Part shown: in pieces, positions 23,501 to 36,033 of the stretch
Position numbering within the stretch: the first letter of the stretch is position 1
How the letters are laid out: every line of letters begins with the position of its first letter
Assembly: GCA_933228675.1 (NCBI GenBank)
Contig: OW121744.1
Span: 58,733,775 to 58,797,774, forward strand
DNA length: 64,000 nt
Source: Stomorhina lunata
Taxonomy: Eukaryota; Arthropoda; Insecta; Diptera; Rhiniidae
Direction of reading: 5' to 3'
The notes under the pieces: generated by a model
What the model was told of the DNA's origin: nothing
What the model saw: the letters and a program-made list of their open reading frames with translations, nothing else
Databases searched by the model: none
Translations under genes and position numbers: made by a program

Positions 23501-26500
23501 GTGGAATACTTTGTGCATTAGTTTGGCACGCATATGAAATTTTTGATCATATTTGAAATGTTTCAGTGTTAATATTAAATTCTTTGGCGCACTAATTACA
23601 TTAATGTAACGTTCGGCATCCGATAGTTTCTTGCAGCGTTCACAGAAATATTGATTATCACCGTACAGTTTTTCCGATGAACAATAATATTCGATGAGAT
23701 CTTGCACCGAATAATTGGAAGCACAATCATTCTTGACATCGGGAAAAGAAAGTTGCAAATCACGAAAACTATCAATGTTACAACTTTTCCAGCCACATGT
23801 TAGGCATTTATAGGTGGTGGCCAATTTGCCGGTAAATGTCTTTTCGATTGTCGAACAGTTTTGTGAATTTACTGAAAGTGATGCTGTGGTTACCGAGTGT
23901 TTATTAGGAGTCGTCAGTGATGAGGATGACGAGGAGGATTTATTAGTTGTTTGTAAATTTGTGCTTTTAGTAGAATCGATGGCATCTTTTATGCCAGATA
24001 TGTCTGGGCTAGCTTTTTTATCTACTATATCACCTTCAGCCTCATCATCTGCAGCATCTTCATCATCTTTATATAAAGCAGATGCACCAGTTTCTTGGAC
24101 ATTTTCATCTTGCTGCATTATTTTACTCGTTGTCTCCTGGGCTATACCACTGTGTTCTATGGTTTTTGAAGTTTTCTTACGAAAGGCCACCTCTTGCTCA
24201 TGTAAGGTTTCCAATAAATAACCCAAAAACTCGGAGCTATCTTGTTGGTGACCTGGCGAAAATCCCGGAGGTCTTGTGGCATTTAAAACTTTGGAAGGTG
24301 TCAGTTCTTGACGGGTAGAATACAACATTAAAGCTATTTGTTGTTGCATTTTAATTAAAAGGGGAGATTTACTTTCGGCTAATAAAATTTCGCGAGAAAA
24401 TCTAAAATTTAAATAATATGTTAAATTTTAATCCATTTGTCAGAAATATCATCGGTACCTACTCTTTAGTCATGGCTAAAGCCTGCAACACACTATTCAT
24501 GTAACAAGTATTACCCAAATTCACCAAGCCAACCTTTGCGTTTGCATTTTGTGTTGCTGATGTTGATTCTATTGTGGAATCAAAAGATTGTGTCCTGTAA
24601 ACATAGTTCATATAGTTATTCGATGGCTGAAACCCCTTTAAAGCCACTTCCTTAAATAAAATAGTTAAATTAAGTAATACAAAGACATTGGAATGTTAAT
24701 AAACTTACTATCGGTTGATATAAATCATCGTAACGATAGAAGCGTGCCATTAATTGACTTGTTCGATCGACCAATTGTTGTAAGATTTTCTTCGTACTTT
24801 CAGCATATTCTTCATTACTGTTCGATTGTTGTTTAAGCATAGTAATCACATGAGGAAAATGTGTTAAAATCTGTAAGAGAGTTTAAAATTTTATATTAAT
24901 TATATTCTTGTACTATTTCTTTGTTTTAAACAAAATTTAATAAAATATGTCTTTTTATTCCTTAAAGACAAATTCAATGATTGTTTAATTTTTCACTTTC
25001 TTGAAATAACACTTTTACAACATGGAGAAAATATCGTTCATTAAATATTTTTCCATAGAAATATCATACTTGCTCATTGCGTGACTAAACTATGGAAACT
25101 TTAGATTATGAACAGAGACAATTTTGTACTTATTAGAAGAAATATTAAATGTAACTTTAACTTATTAGTATGCCTTATAATATGAATAGATGTATTTCGA
25201 CGACGAAATTGAACTGTTTTGCTTGTGTACTTAGGATCGGGCCTTTTTTCCCTTCGGACAAAACAGAAATGGATCACTATCCTCATTTCAAATAATTTAA
25301 AATATAACTTAAGACGCAATGATGGCAGACTGAGGGAAAAGAGACTAAATGATAAATACGCCAGCAAAACAAAACAGTGGAGCTGTTTTTTGGCTCAGGG
25401 AATGATACCTGCTCGTATTATAAGGGATGTTTAGGTTAGGTTTGAAAGATGGTGTCAAAACGAAACCTTCACTCGGAGACTCTTGGTGTCATTTGTGATC
25501 TTTCAAATATAGATAGAAGCTGAAAGAGGTTGAGAATCAGAGTAAAGATAGAGAAAGAGGTGGAAGAATAAGAAGAGAAGTTAGAAGTTATACGACCACT
25601 AAGTCAACTGAGTCCAGTAATAAACCCTAAAACATCGTACAGTTTGAACTGCTGCAGATTCTGGAGTTCATTATGACAACTACTGCATAGATGTCTGAGC
25701 ATCTGATTTTGGAGCATTAAACAGTTTTAGAGAATGTGCACTACCGATTTGGACAAATCCTTATCTAGACATAGTCTTCAGAAGCCCAATATACTACCTG
25801 TTTAGCCTAGAATTTAAGACACAATGCCTATAAATCTTCTTAAACTTAGCCTATTCCCACCTAGTAGAGTTTTCGTTTAACTAACGTCCAGTTTAGGCCA
25901 AAAAGCCCTAGATGTTTTACAGGTAACTATGTTATTACATGTCCTTGTGGTTTTCTTTCTGATCAAAGACTTGATGCCTAAATAGAAATGAATAATAGGG
26001 GAAGCTATGTCCGTCACCCTTTGACTCATGTCTTGACCCAAGTCTTGCCTAGCGACTTTGTCAGCAACTTTTTTGGCATCGATGTCGCAGTGTCCCGGAA
26101 CCCAGCACAATCTAATCCTATAACTGAATGATATATCTATTATTGCAAATATAAGTGATACTAGTATTGGTATTGGATACAGAACAATATTAAACTAATT
26201 AATACATTACATCATTTAATATAATATGTATTCTATATTGAGGAGAAAATGCGCCTAATTTGGAGACTTCAATATGTCAATAACCCAAAAAAACTCCTCT
26301 TAGTTATTAGCCGAGTGGTAACAATGTGATAAGGTGTGTATTATGAAGTGGCCTGCTCTGTCAACAGATCAATCTCATAGAAAATCTAAAGAAAATTGTA
26401 GATCGCGAAATACGTGGCCAAAACTACACCAGAAGGAAGTAAATATCTGGGAGATTAATAAATACATGGGAGTTATAAGAGATTAATAACTACAATGGAA

Positions 26501-27803
26501 ACCACAGATGATGCGATGCATTGACGCTATGAAATAGTGTACAAAATAAAGTATATGCTACAAAATATAAAATTATTAGAAGGACAAAAGTAACTTTCTC
26601 TGACTTAAATAGTTTCTATTGTTTTGCTTACAGTGTAAAAATTAATGAGTTTAAGATTTGTTTAACATTTTTTTGAGTAAGTACATAATTTGATCAATCC
26701 CTTTTGTATAAACAAAAAAGAGCAATTATTTAAAAATAAAAAAAAATCTTTCAAATTTAGAAGTTTAGAAATTAGTTTTACATAATCAAATTTTTTAAAA
26801 AATTTCCTTAGTTTTGTCGCACACTGTATGTAATAAAGAGTATATTCAATAACTTTATATAGTATGTACTATTTTAGCTTACCTTATGAAACACTTCGGG
26901 ACCCTGATCGATGGATGACAACATATGAAATACAATCGGTGCTACTTTCGGCCTTAAGACCGGTACTATAAGCGAGGCAAATAACTGCTCAATATTTTCC
27001 AAAGCGATTTGTTCAACCAGTTCGCTCTTATTTCGTTTCTGTAGACCATTTAAAATTACCATAATCCAAACGTGCAAATTTTGGCAAAAATTACATATAC
27101 GTAGCCATTTACATAGTAAACAAACCGTTTTGCGTATATTTTGATCGGAAACTTCACGTTCAAGTAACGATTGTACCGCTTCTACAACCATTTCGTAATT
27201 GAAAAGTTGAAATACTACCGCCAAGGCGCACGAGGGAGGCTCATCGTACATAGTAATTAGTTGGCAAACTACCGGCAAGTAAGAATAGAAATATACACTT
27301 TTTTCAGTGCTTTTGGCCAAAAATGCCCCAACTTTGGCCATGTCTTCTTTAAAGCGCTTTAAATCTTCCGGAGTTTGGTAAGGAAATTGTACATGAGCCA
27401 GTTTAACAATCAAGTGGCGGTATATTTGGATCATTTCCTTACTTAAATCCACTTGCTGTTGTTTCATTTCCACCAAATCAATCAATTGCAAAATGAAGGA
27501 AATATCGTTATTTTGAGCTGAAACATTAGCAGCACCGACACCAATGTTGGGAGTTGAGGGCATTACTTTAGGCTTGGCCGAGGCACCTGTGCCACTACAA
27601 CCTGGCAATTCAGCATTGCCACTCGCACCCAAAACACCCCCTGTAGACAAAACCGCGGAGCTCACATCACCTTTGGGCCCATTCGAATTCATTTTTTTAG
27701 ATTTTGTAATGGTACCCGTTGATTTTACTCCATTACCGCCATTCACTTGATTTGCATCAGCTGAAGATCCATTCCCCTCGGTGTTGTTCTGTTTAACAGC
27801 CAT
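20543..27803 (-). CDS. DUBAI: USP35/USP38-family ubiquitin hydrolase (DUBAI-like), five exons
   Basis: Cysteine protease that removes ubiquitin; the Drosophila orthologue (CG8830, DUBAI) is reported to stabilise DIAP1. Exons: 27803-26883, 24870-24709, 24650-24463, 24401-23492 and 21091-20543, all with GT/AG borders and compatible phases, giving 909 aa. Residues about 1-100 are low complexity; about 100-360 are a helical region typical of USP35/38. The catalytic domain starts with the Cys box GLVNLGNTCYMN (Cys near residue 410, exon 3), the PGHQQDSSEF block follows in exon 4, then a Zn ribbon (CLTCGWKSC ... CERCKK), and the His box SMDSGHYYTYA (His near 763) with the KFNDS Asp/Asn in exon 5. 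An acidic, serine-rich insert lies between the QQDSSEF block and the Zn ribbon. Introns 1 and 4 (2.0 and 2.4 kb) carry retroelement relics. The exon 3/4 junction splits the Glu of MTKE|FSREIL. Confidence 0.92.
21268..21395 (+). repeat. Tail fragment of the dispersed GTCAAGGATA repeat
   Basis: In DUBAI intron 4. Contains GGCAGCTGGCACAAGGCTTT, GGAGGTGCCTAATCTATGCA and CTCCACTGGGAGTCAAGGAT, as at 17820-17950. Confidence 0.6.
21721..22900 (-). pseudogene. RNase H non-LTR retroelement relic with internal inverted duplication
   Basis: In DUBAI intron 4. The 3' end GGTTAGATTTGAAAGGTGAT then GCCAGGGGAGTGGCATCTTC at 21725 is shared with relics at 25430, 31000 (inverted), 35245 and 41255. On the minus strand the frame reads LCWIPGQCDIEGNEIAD, the RNase H C-terminal block (WVPGHxxIxGNExAD). 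Broken by stops. About 94 bp at 22191-22284 is repeated in inverted orientation at 22300-22393. Confidence 0.75.
25428..26125 (-). pseudogene. RNase H non-LTR retroelement relic
   Basis: In DUBAI intron 1. Minus-strand MCWVPGHCDIDAKKVADKVA is the RNase H terminal block; the 3' end shares GGTTAGGTTTGAAAGATGGT with the family. 5' truncated and degenerate. Confidence 0.75.
26126..26880. other. Remainder of DUBAI intron 1
   Basis: AT-rich, no exon or repeat recognised. Confidence 0.4.
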
Positions 27804-28917
27804 AGCCGAACACTTTTTGCTAAACTCGCCCGCTCTTTGAGACGAGTATATAAAAGTGAGCTTTAGGCTTCCGACGTTGTTTTCGTCTTACTTTGTTAGG
27901 TCCTCGTACTTCCTGGTATCACGTTAATCAACAACTATTCACAAAAACTAATAAGAAATTTGTTGTGTCTGCGTTTACCGTCAACGCTTACGCTAACAAC
28001 AAACACGGCGACGAGGTCGTTAGTTGTCCTTGATTTGTTTCCTTTATTTGTTTCTGTTGCAAAAAAGCGAACGTTTGTTGCACTATAAACTTTTAATAGG
28101 AACAGTGATCTTTTTATCCTTCACTTTTTATTTGTTTGTTAATAAATTTATAGAGAAAAATTGGTAAAAATCTCTCTTTTCTTGCTTTTTTTTAACAATA
28201 ATTATATTTATGTGTATGTATTTTTTACGCCTTTCGTTTTTTTCTTCTGACTTCTGTCTGAGATTTATTTTTTTCTCACTTCGAAATTATTAGAATTTTA
28301 ATTTGTTTTCAAATTTATGTAACCTTTTTCGCAAATTTTATTGATAATCTTGTTTATTCGAATATTTATTTAAAAACTATGCAATTTTCTCGTTTAAGGT
28401 GAAAATTTTTTTGTATTGTAAAATGTCTTTTACAAAAAATGTGAAGAAGAACAATAGAAATGACGAAATAATTGACAGTTGTTTTCATTTTTCCTTTCTT
28501 GAACTCAAAAGAAAAATAACAAAGACAAGCTACCATACTTTTGTAGGTCTAATAACATTGTTAAAATTTCGTTAACATTCACCCCTTCTACACTGAACGT
28601 GTTGTAAGAAATGTTCAGAAATATTAGCTGTGTTTTTTCGATATTTATATAAACTTCCAGTACAAAATTAAGAAGTAAATTTCATAACTATGTAGTTATA
28701 TTTATAGCTACTTCAAATTTAAGCAGGAACTAAAATGCTGCCGAGTATGAAATTTTTAAATTTGTTTCCCTTTCGAACACTAAAATGTCTTAATAAATTA
28801 AAAATAAAAACTTAAAAAAATTATAAAAAACTATAATTTTTCTAAACTTTATTTTCCTTACCGATATGTGAAAAGAAATGGATTTAATATCAAAATTCTT
28901 ACATTCTCATTCCACTA
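27804..28917. promoter_or_regulatory. Upstream region of DUBAI
   Basis: Holds the DUBAI 5' UTR and promoter on the minus strand. The first 200 bp are markedly GC-richer than the surroundings (CTCGTCGCCGTG, AGCGGGCGAGTTTAGC on minus), as expected at a fly promoter. TATATAAAAG on the plus strand at 27847-27856 is noted but its use is unproven. No transcription start can be fixed. Confidence 0.4.
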
Positions 28918-29604
28918 CAGTAGAATCTCACAAATTAGAACTACTTGGTGCAACGGCCAGTTCTAATTTCTGAAAAGTTCGAATTTCTGGACGTTTTTGT
29001 TTTTAACAGAAAATGATTCTTAAGCATAAAACTAGTTATGTAGAGTTTATTTTAACACAAAAAACTTATTATTTATTAACATTTAAATAATTGAACACAT
29101 TAAATTCATAGAAAAAGATTTTTTAATTATATATTACATAGATATTTAATTGGGTTTTAACATAAAATTAGTAATACTTGTTTGTATTTTTTTGATTTAT
29201 CGATATCGTTACGGACGTCTGAAAGGTTCAACATGTGTTTACTGGAAAATATATCACTGGTTTTGTACCATTTTATAACATTATTGATGCCTTCAAAGAC
29301 TTTTAAATGAGGAATAGAAGGCGTTATGTAAATAGCATCGATTTATGTTTTACTTTAATAAGCGAAAAAAATGAAAAACTTCTGGAAATTATAAGCCCCT
29401 GTTCTAATTATAGAGCGTTTAATTTGGTTTTCCCCTATATCATAAAAAAAAACAAAATATTTTCTGCTGTAAATAAAAACCTAAAAAAACGCTCTGAAAT
29501 TAGAAACTGTGGTTCTAATTTCAGAGTCCAATACCTCGAAATGACCGGTTCTAATTTCAAGACGGTTCGAATTTGTGAGAGTTCTAATTTGTGAGATTAC
29601 ACTG
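28918..29604. mobile_element. Non-autonomous pogo-like (Tc1/mariner superfamily) element
   Basis: Starts CAGTAGAATCTCACAAATTA after a TA at 28916-28917 and ends TAATTTGTGAGATTACACTG followed by TA at 29605-29606. The ends are imperfect inverted repeats and TA flanks fit Tc1/mariner/pogo integration. The motif GTTCTAATTT and its inverse recur several times just inside both ends. The internal 95-codon frame (starting MRNRRRYVNSIDL) is not a recognisable transposase. Confidence 0.75.
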
Positions 29605-29926
29605 TAATACTAATTGCTCGATTTAAAGAATAAGTTTTAAGTAAGACACAAGTTCTGATGGTATGCTTTAGATATTTGTGGTTAAAATGATACATAAAAG
29701 GACTATAAGCAAATCGGAATCATATATCTGAAACATAAATACTTTAAATTGAGAAATGGCACACCCTATTTAAAAGTAACGAATATAAATATTTGTTGAC
29801 ACCCACGATTAATTAAAGCAATTGGGTCATTTTACATATCTTGTGCCTGAACTGGCATCTACTAATTGAAATTTTAGAACTTTGAAAATAGTAATTGTTA
29901 TTTAATAAAGAACCAAACGAATGTCC

Positions 29927-31020
29927 CTGGTTTTGAGTCAGGTTCACCTGCATCTGACTTCTTAGTCATGGAACTTTTGTTCAGTTCCGTACCAGAGGTC
30001 ATTATTCCTGATGAACCAGCAGGGATAAACGTCAATTGCTCTTTGAGGGAACTCGATCTTCACAGACGACTCTAAAATGGATATCGGTACAGGTATTTTC
30101 TTAAAGGATTAGAATATTGGGGAATCTTACAGGCTTAGAGATGAGTTCAGTGTATTTCAGGCAGAAATCTTTGTCATTCTGAAAGCCACTGAGCTCATTT
30201 CATACAACATTCCTGAAAATAGCAAGGTAAGAATCAACGTCGACATCCAGGCTGCTCTAAAGACCCTGAAAGAATGTAGCATCACCTCAAAACTAGCCAA
30301 GTCGTGTAGATTAGCAATCATCAGTTAGTCAGCTAAATATAGGGTAAGACTTTGCTGAGTTCCTGGTCATTGCGTAATCGAAGGTAATGAAATTGCTGAT
30401 GAAGTCGCAAGACATGGATCGAGCCAGAAACTGATGCTTGCAGCGACAGAAATAGCACCACCTGTATGTCACCTTTTCATGGGTAGTCTTGGATTGGTGC
30501 GGAAACAGCTAAGAACTGACATAACTTGGCCACTCGCACAATATCTAGAACCTTATGGACCGATTTAAATATACGCAAGGGCAGTTTCATGCTAGGTCTT
30601 AGTAGAACCAGGCTTAGGAAATGCATAATTATTCTAACTGGCCATTGCGCCCAGAATTCTAGGCTAAATAGAATAATCAAGCACATCCTCTGCCAATCCA
30701 AAACCAGAGACTTCAATTTGTACATAATAGATTCCATGAGGAACTGGGCGACTTACAGCAGTGCGAACTGACTGACGTTCTAGGTTTTATATTGAGACTC
30801 AGATGGCTTAGATAAGCCTCTCTCCCTAGGGTAGCGTTTTAGCTGCCACTTCTCTTCTCTACGACTCCCTTACTATATTTTTAACACTATATATACTTCA
30901 CCTTTCTCTTCTTTCCCTTTCCGCCATCTTTCTATACATTCAGGAAGGATCAGAATGGAACTAAAGGTCTCCGAGTGAAGATGCCACTCCCCTGGCATCA
31001 CCTTTCAACCTAATCCAACC
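29927..31020 (+). pseudogene. RNase H non-LTR retroelement relic, longest copy of its family
   Basis: Plus-strand broken frame: an RNase H start (TDDSKMDIGTGIFLKD, the DGSK motif), FSVFQAEIFVILKATELIS (the QAEI/A-I motif), INVDIQAALKTLKE (D-SQAA-I motif) and VPGHCVIEGNEIADEVARHG. Interrupted by stops and frameshifts. The 3' end is CATCACCTTTCAACCTAATC. It sits between DUBAI and TMEM18. Confidence 0.8.
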
Positions 31021-31445
31021 TATGGTCAAATATAGACCGATTTGGTACACTGATTTCTGTTGATATATGCAGTATTTGTCTTAAATTTTATAAAATTACA
31101 GTGAAATGTATAGCCAAAAACTTAATTGCGGAAAGTGAGACCTATGGGAGGTACAATAAATAATGGACCGATTTTGCTCAATTTTAATAGTCAAAAAACT
31201 GTCTGTTTCAAACTTTACTAAATTTTCTCTAGAATTGCGATCTGTACTTTGATTACAAGCTTCTGGAGGCCCAGCTAGACGGACGGACGGCTGACATCAT
31301 TAAAAAAGCTTAGGAAGTGATTCTCAGTCTATTGGTGTACTTAAAGGTATGTCTTAGACCAGTATTTCTATGCGTTACATACGTCAGAACGAACTTATAT
31401 AATATCCTTTTCCTTCTATGGTGATGAAGTTTATAAAAATAAGTG
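31021..31445 (+). repeat. AACAAGTAAGAAA repeat family (copy 5, head missing)
   Basis: Contains TATGGGAGGTACAATAAATA, GTGATTCTCAGTCTATTGGT and TTTCTATGCGTTAC as in other copies; abuts the RNase H relic, which probably removed or displaced the head. Confidence 0.55.
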
Positions 31446-31589
31446 TTTTTTTTTTTTTGTTAGGTTCATGACTTTTCAACACGTGTGTTATTAATGCGAA
31501 CGAGTGTAACTACTTGTAAACTTTATACCTACTTAATTTTGTATTTCGCAAAAAACATACATACATAATTTCCATGACATTCTAATTGA

Positions 31590-31872
31590 ACACTTCTCTC
31601 AGACAGTGAGCTGTATCCGTTTCTATTTTTAGATTCACTGAAAGGGACCTACGTTTTACCTCAGGTTCCGAAAGGCAAATGCATTAGTTAGAGAAGTTTT
31701 ACATAGCCTAATACTCAATTGTCAGTGGTTAGCAGAGTTATGAGGTGAACCGCTTGAGTTATGAGGTGAACCGCTTTATTTAATTTATGTTTCAAGTGGG
31801 TCTGGCCGTGATAGAACTTGGGATCTCTGGTATGCTAGGCGGATGACTAACCGGCTATACCACGGCGGTTGG
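31590..31872 (-). mobile_element. tRNA-derived SINE, copy 1 (inverted)
   Basis: Reverse complement reads ACCGCCGTGGTATAGCCGGT then TAGTCATCCGCCTAGCATAC and CAGAGATCCCAAGTTC (tRNA-like with A box and degenerate B box), then CACTTGAAAC, GAGGTGAACCGC, AACTTCTCTAACTAATGCAT and the common 3' body. Mutated B box; poly(A) absent. Confidence 0.75.
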
Positions 31873-32175
31873 CAAAAAACACCTGTTATATATTTTCTTG
31901 TCAGAGTGAAATTTTTAACGTGTAGACACCATGGTAGTTTTAAAAAGGGTGGCATCTCCAATATTTTTAATTTTCTCATTTTTATTTTTCTTTGTTATTT
32001 TTCTCTTTTCCCCGTTGTTCGTTTTTTGTGTTTATTTTGTTTCCATTTAAGAATTTAATGTATGCGTGTGCGTTTTGTTTTCCTTTTTTATTGCTAAAAT
32101 CGCAACGCCAGGTCATTATTTTACTGTGCCGGAATAATAAAATATTTTTTGGCATTTAAATTAACTACCCTCAAC

Positions 32176-33150
32176 ATGACAATTGATCCGAATATGATAG
32201 AAGTTAATGAGATCACAGATTATTGGTCATTTCTTAGGAGTGTAAGTGGAGAAAAAAAGTTTCAAATATAAAATTTAAATACACTTTGAAATTTAAATAT
32301 TTTGCAGATTGACTGGAAGGATCCTTGGTTAATTGGCCTGATCGCACTGCACATCATAACAACAACCACAACTCTAATGACACGGAATAATACAAATTTC
32401 CAAATATTTTTATTTTTAATATTGCGTAAGTTGCTCATACAGTTGGTATTTAAAGTCATATTTTTTAAGTACGAGTATAAAGGTTGAAAGGTTTATTTGC
32501 ATAACTGTATTGCCCTGAACAAAAAAGTTCCACTTGGACTTTAACATAAACAACTAATTGACTTGGATTCATTTATCACTGCGATATTTTGAAATTTTAA
32601 CAAGATTTACAAACATTAACAAAAAGTTGTGGTGAAGGCTTCAAAATCATTTGGAAACGACACATTTCGATCAAAATTGTGATTCCGTAGTTACATTTTA
32701 ATTGTTTTTGTTTTATTTTAATCATATTCCTAAACAAAAATTACCTTCTCGAGGTCAAATTTATTTTCAAAAACCTGTGTGCCCTATTGTTATTTATATA
32801 CATATCTTTCTTGTTAGTTTCTGCTGTTTATTTCTCGGAGTCCATTAATGAATATGCGGCATTGAATTGGCGTTCCTTTTCGAAACAACAATACTTTGAT
32901 AGTAATGGCCTATTTATATCCACAGTTTTTTCAATACCCATTTTGCTCAACTGTATGTTAATGATTGTAAGTATTTTTATTGTCTAGGAAAGCATTTCAA
33001 CTTTTATAAATTTGATTTTTATCTTTCTAGGGTGCCTGGTTATACAATTCCACCAAAATGATGGCTACACTAAAGATTGCACAAATGAAGGATAAGGTGA
33101 GAAGGGAGCGTATTAATAAACAAGCAGAAGCACATCTTAAGGAGCAATAA
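32176..33150 (+). CDS. TMEM18: TMEM18 family nuclear-envelope membrane protein, four exons
   Basis: Exons 32176-32241, 32308-32425, 32818-32966 and 33031-33150 join in frame to 150 aa; human TMEM18 is about 140 aa. Family signatures are clear: [11 protein letters not shown] in exon 2, then [22 protein letters not shown] in exons 2-3 (human ESxNExAAxNWRxFSxxQYFDS), followed by two hydrophobic stretches and a basic C-terminal tail ([22 protein letters not shown]), which in vertebrates is the nuclear-localising end. Three membrane segments are predicted: [22 protein letters not shown], and [18 protein letters not shown]. The protein is a nuclear-envelope protein linked to body weight in mammals. 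The gene is divergent from DUBAI, 4.4 kb away, the gap being filled by repeats. An AATAAA lies 27 bp past the stop. Confidence 0.93.
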
Positions 33151-33176
33151 AACTATAAATATATTAAAAAGACTAA

Positions 33177-33182
33177 AATAAA
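33177..33182 (+). terminator. Poly(A) signal of TMEM18
   Basis: AATAAA 27 bp after the TMEM18 stop codon. A further AATAAATAAA cluster occurs near 33458. Confidence 0.6.
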
Positions 33183-33199
33183 CAAAACAAATCAATTAG

Positions 33200-33984
33200 T
33201 ATTTAGGGCTTTAACTTCCTATTACCATTTTCTAATATATTTCATAGTGTATATGAATACTATTACTATTTAGGTAATTTCAGATTATTTAATTATTTTT
33301 TATTTCTTGAAAAATTATTTAGTTATAGACAAATTTATTTTCCTTAATAGTTTGATATAGAGTTATATAATTGTTTGTTACGACCTGTTTTATAATATAG
33401 TAAGGTTCAAGTATTTGGTTTGCAAAAATGCTAGAACATAATGCAATATACGTAGAATAAATAAACATATTCAATTCTATAAAAATATTTCTTAATTTGT
33501 ATTTTTATAACACAATCATAGCCCCATGAAATTTATACATACATATATTCAGGATAATTTTGAAAAGCACAGGCTATTGCATGTATTGGAAAAGTTTTTA
33601 AAAGTTGAATGAAATTGGTCCACATTTTCCCATATCGTGAGCCTATATTCAATACCGCCTATGAACTAATTTATTTTTAAACACTTTTTATTGGAAAACT
33701 GTTTTTTTACAAAAGAAAATCTTTTGTAATAAAAATCAGAGGGAAGAAAACTTTTAAGGCAGTCATTGGTTTAAATGTATTGCAGAGGAAATAATGACTT
33801 CTATTGAAGTATTTTGTATATTAAACACTTTTTTGCCTCTCCTTAAAAATATTTTTTTTGGTCGGTATCGAATATAGGCTCACTATATGTCTTTTTATTT
33901 TGTTAGTGTTGTTCTTAATTCTGAGTCGGTACTTTTTTGCACTTTTGTTTGATTTGTAAATTTGTTATTACATTTTTGATAAAA
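33200..33984. other. TMEM18 3' flank
   Basis: AT-rich, no gene or repeat recognised. Confidence 0.35.
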
Positions 33985-34930
33985 GAATGAGGGTATATTG
34001 TAATTTCCTTAATATTGGCTCAAAAACCAAAATTAATGTATATTTCGAATCTTTATGAAATTCTAAGACGATTGAGCGATGTCCGTATGTCTGTCTGTTG
34101 TGGGCACAATAGGACTTGAACGAGTGAAGGAGGAGTCACTGAAATTTGGCAAAAATATTCTTCATTTCTTGGAAAATTTTGGTATTGAATTTTACGAAAT
34201 CGGTTTACATTTGACCATAGCTCCCGTATAACCTCGCATAGGTCAATCGCCTATTTGCTAATAAATGACTAATTCTAACAGATATGATAAACAATTTCAC
34301 CTATAATACATTTAAATGCGAATAAATGATAAAATATACCAGCTATGACCACTAAATTTAGTACAAGATAGTCTTATGTCATTGCTAGCTAGAGTGCAAT
34401 CGGTCACTATTTGACCATAGCTCCCATATAAAAACTTACCGAAACACAAAAATACCAAAAAGATAGGGGGTTTGTTTTCGTCTGTCCGTCAAAAAAAGCA
34501 CGATAGCCACTTAAAAAAGAGCTAGAGGGACAAAATTTTACAAAAGTATTTTCGATATCTTCGAAAATCGGTTCACATTTAGTTAGAGCTCCCATATAAA
34601 CCCGGCCCGAGAATCGCATTAATGCTGAAAAATTTAATCCAATTTTGATAGCTATGACGACTTAAAGAAAAAAGAGAAGTTTTATGCAACTATTAGTCAG
34701 TATATGAAATTTTATGGGAATCGGTCCATATTTGAATATAGCTCTCATATAAAAATTACTCACGGAAAATATTAAAATGCCACAAACGACAGTTAAAAGC
34801 TATTTTTCTTTATAAACTATGACAGCTATGGGCGCTAAATTTTCCATAAATAAGCCTTGTATAAATACCAGCCAGTGTATTAAATTTTGTGATAATCAGT
34901 CAACATAGTTCTTAAAAAAGATTTGGAGAT
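33985..34930 (+). repeat. Dispersed ~900 bp repeat, copy 2
   Basis: Second copy of the repeat described at 16010-16920; includes CTAAGACGATTGAGCGATGT and CCCATATAAAAACTTACCGA. Confidence 0.75.
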
Positions 34931-35242
34931 ATACCTGACTCATTCAACCTCGACAAATTTTCAATTACCACACTTTTTATGTCGAGAATGTCATGGAGTA
35001 CTTCTCACTGCTCAGTTATAACAATACTAGACCCTATTAACAGCTTTCCACCTTACTGGGTAGTCATACGTAAGAACGGGTTTGTCTGTAGACAACTATA
35101 TATAGTTGTGTAAATCCAATACACAACTATTGGTCTTAGTCCTTACTTCTCGCCTATAGAGTTCCTGCAAAAGTAGTGTATTGAGTATTTTCTTTATTGT
35201 TTCTAACTTCCTTTTCCAGAAAACTTACTGTCCATCATAAGT

Positions 35243-35880
35243 AAGGTTAGGTTTGAAAGATGATGCCAGGGGAATGGCATCTACACTCGGAGACCATTGG
35301 GTTAAATGTTATCCTTCCGAAAAGAATAGAGAGATATCAGGAAAGAGAGGAGAAGGGTAAAGGATATAGATGTAGATAGTGTTAGAAAGAGACTAACGGC
35401 ATAGTAGAGTAGAAGTGGTAGCTAAAACGCTACCATACCAAGAGAGACCTATCTAAGCCTTCTGAGTCCTATTATAAAACCAACAACGTCAGTCAGTTTG
35501 CACTGCTGTATATCCCCCAGTTTCTCATGGAATATGTTTCCTAGAATTTGAAGTCTCTGGTTTTGGAGCATAGGACAGTGGCAAATGTTCCAGATTGCTC
35601 CATCCCATCTATTTAGCCTAGAATTTAGGGCGCATTTGCTAGTTAGAATACCTATGCATTTCCCAAGACTGGTTCTGTTAAGACCCAGTAAGAAGCTGGT
35701 TATGCGTATATTTAAATCGGGCCATAAGGTCCTAAATATTGTGCAAGTGGCCAAGTTATGTCAGTTCTTTGCTGTTTTTTAGATGTAGATTGCCACCTCA
35801 CTATCTTCAGGAATGTTGTATGAAATGAGCTCAGTGGCTTTCAGAATGGCAAAAATTTCTGCCTAAGTATCGGTGCTTTT
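35243..35880 (-). pseudogene. RNase H retroelement relic, 3' part
   Basis: Begins GGTTAGGTTTGAAAGATGAT then GCCAGGGGAATGGCATCTAC; contains the CACAATATTTAGGACC / ATTTAAATCGGGCCATAAGG region found in the other copies. Upstream of WDR89 copy 1. Degenerate. Confidence 0.7.
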
Positions 35881-36033
35881 TTCTATTGATGTTGGTATCA
35901 CTGTTTTAAAATCAAATAAAAACAACACATCTCTAATTGCACGTGTATGTTTTTATTATTGTAACTTTTAAATATTTTGTCAACACAACAATTTTTTATT
36001 ATAATTTATCGCAATAATTAACGTTTTATAATT

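Noticed and set aside
23814..24221. 135-codon plus-strand frame
   Set aside because: Antisense shadow of DUBAI exon 4.
27847..27856. Plus-strand TATATAAAAG as promoter of an unknown plus-strand gene
   Set aside because: It lies in the 5' UTR/promoter zone of DUBAI; no plus-strand coding sequence follows within 4 kb.
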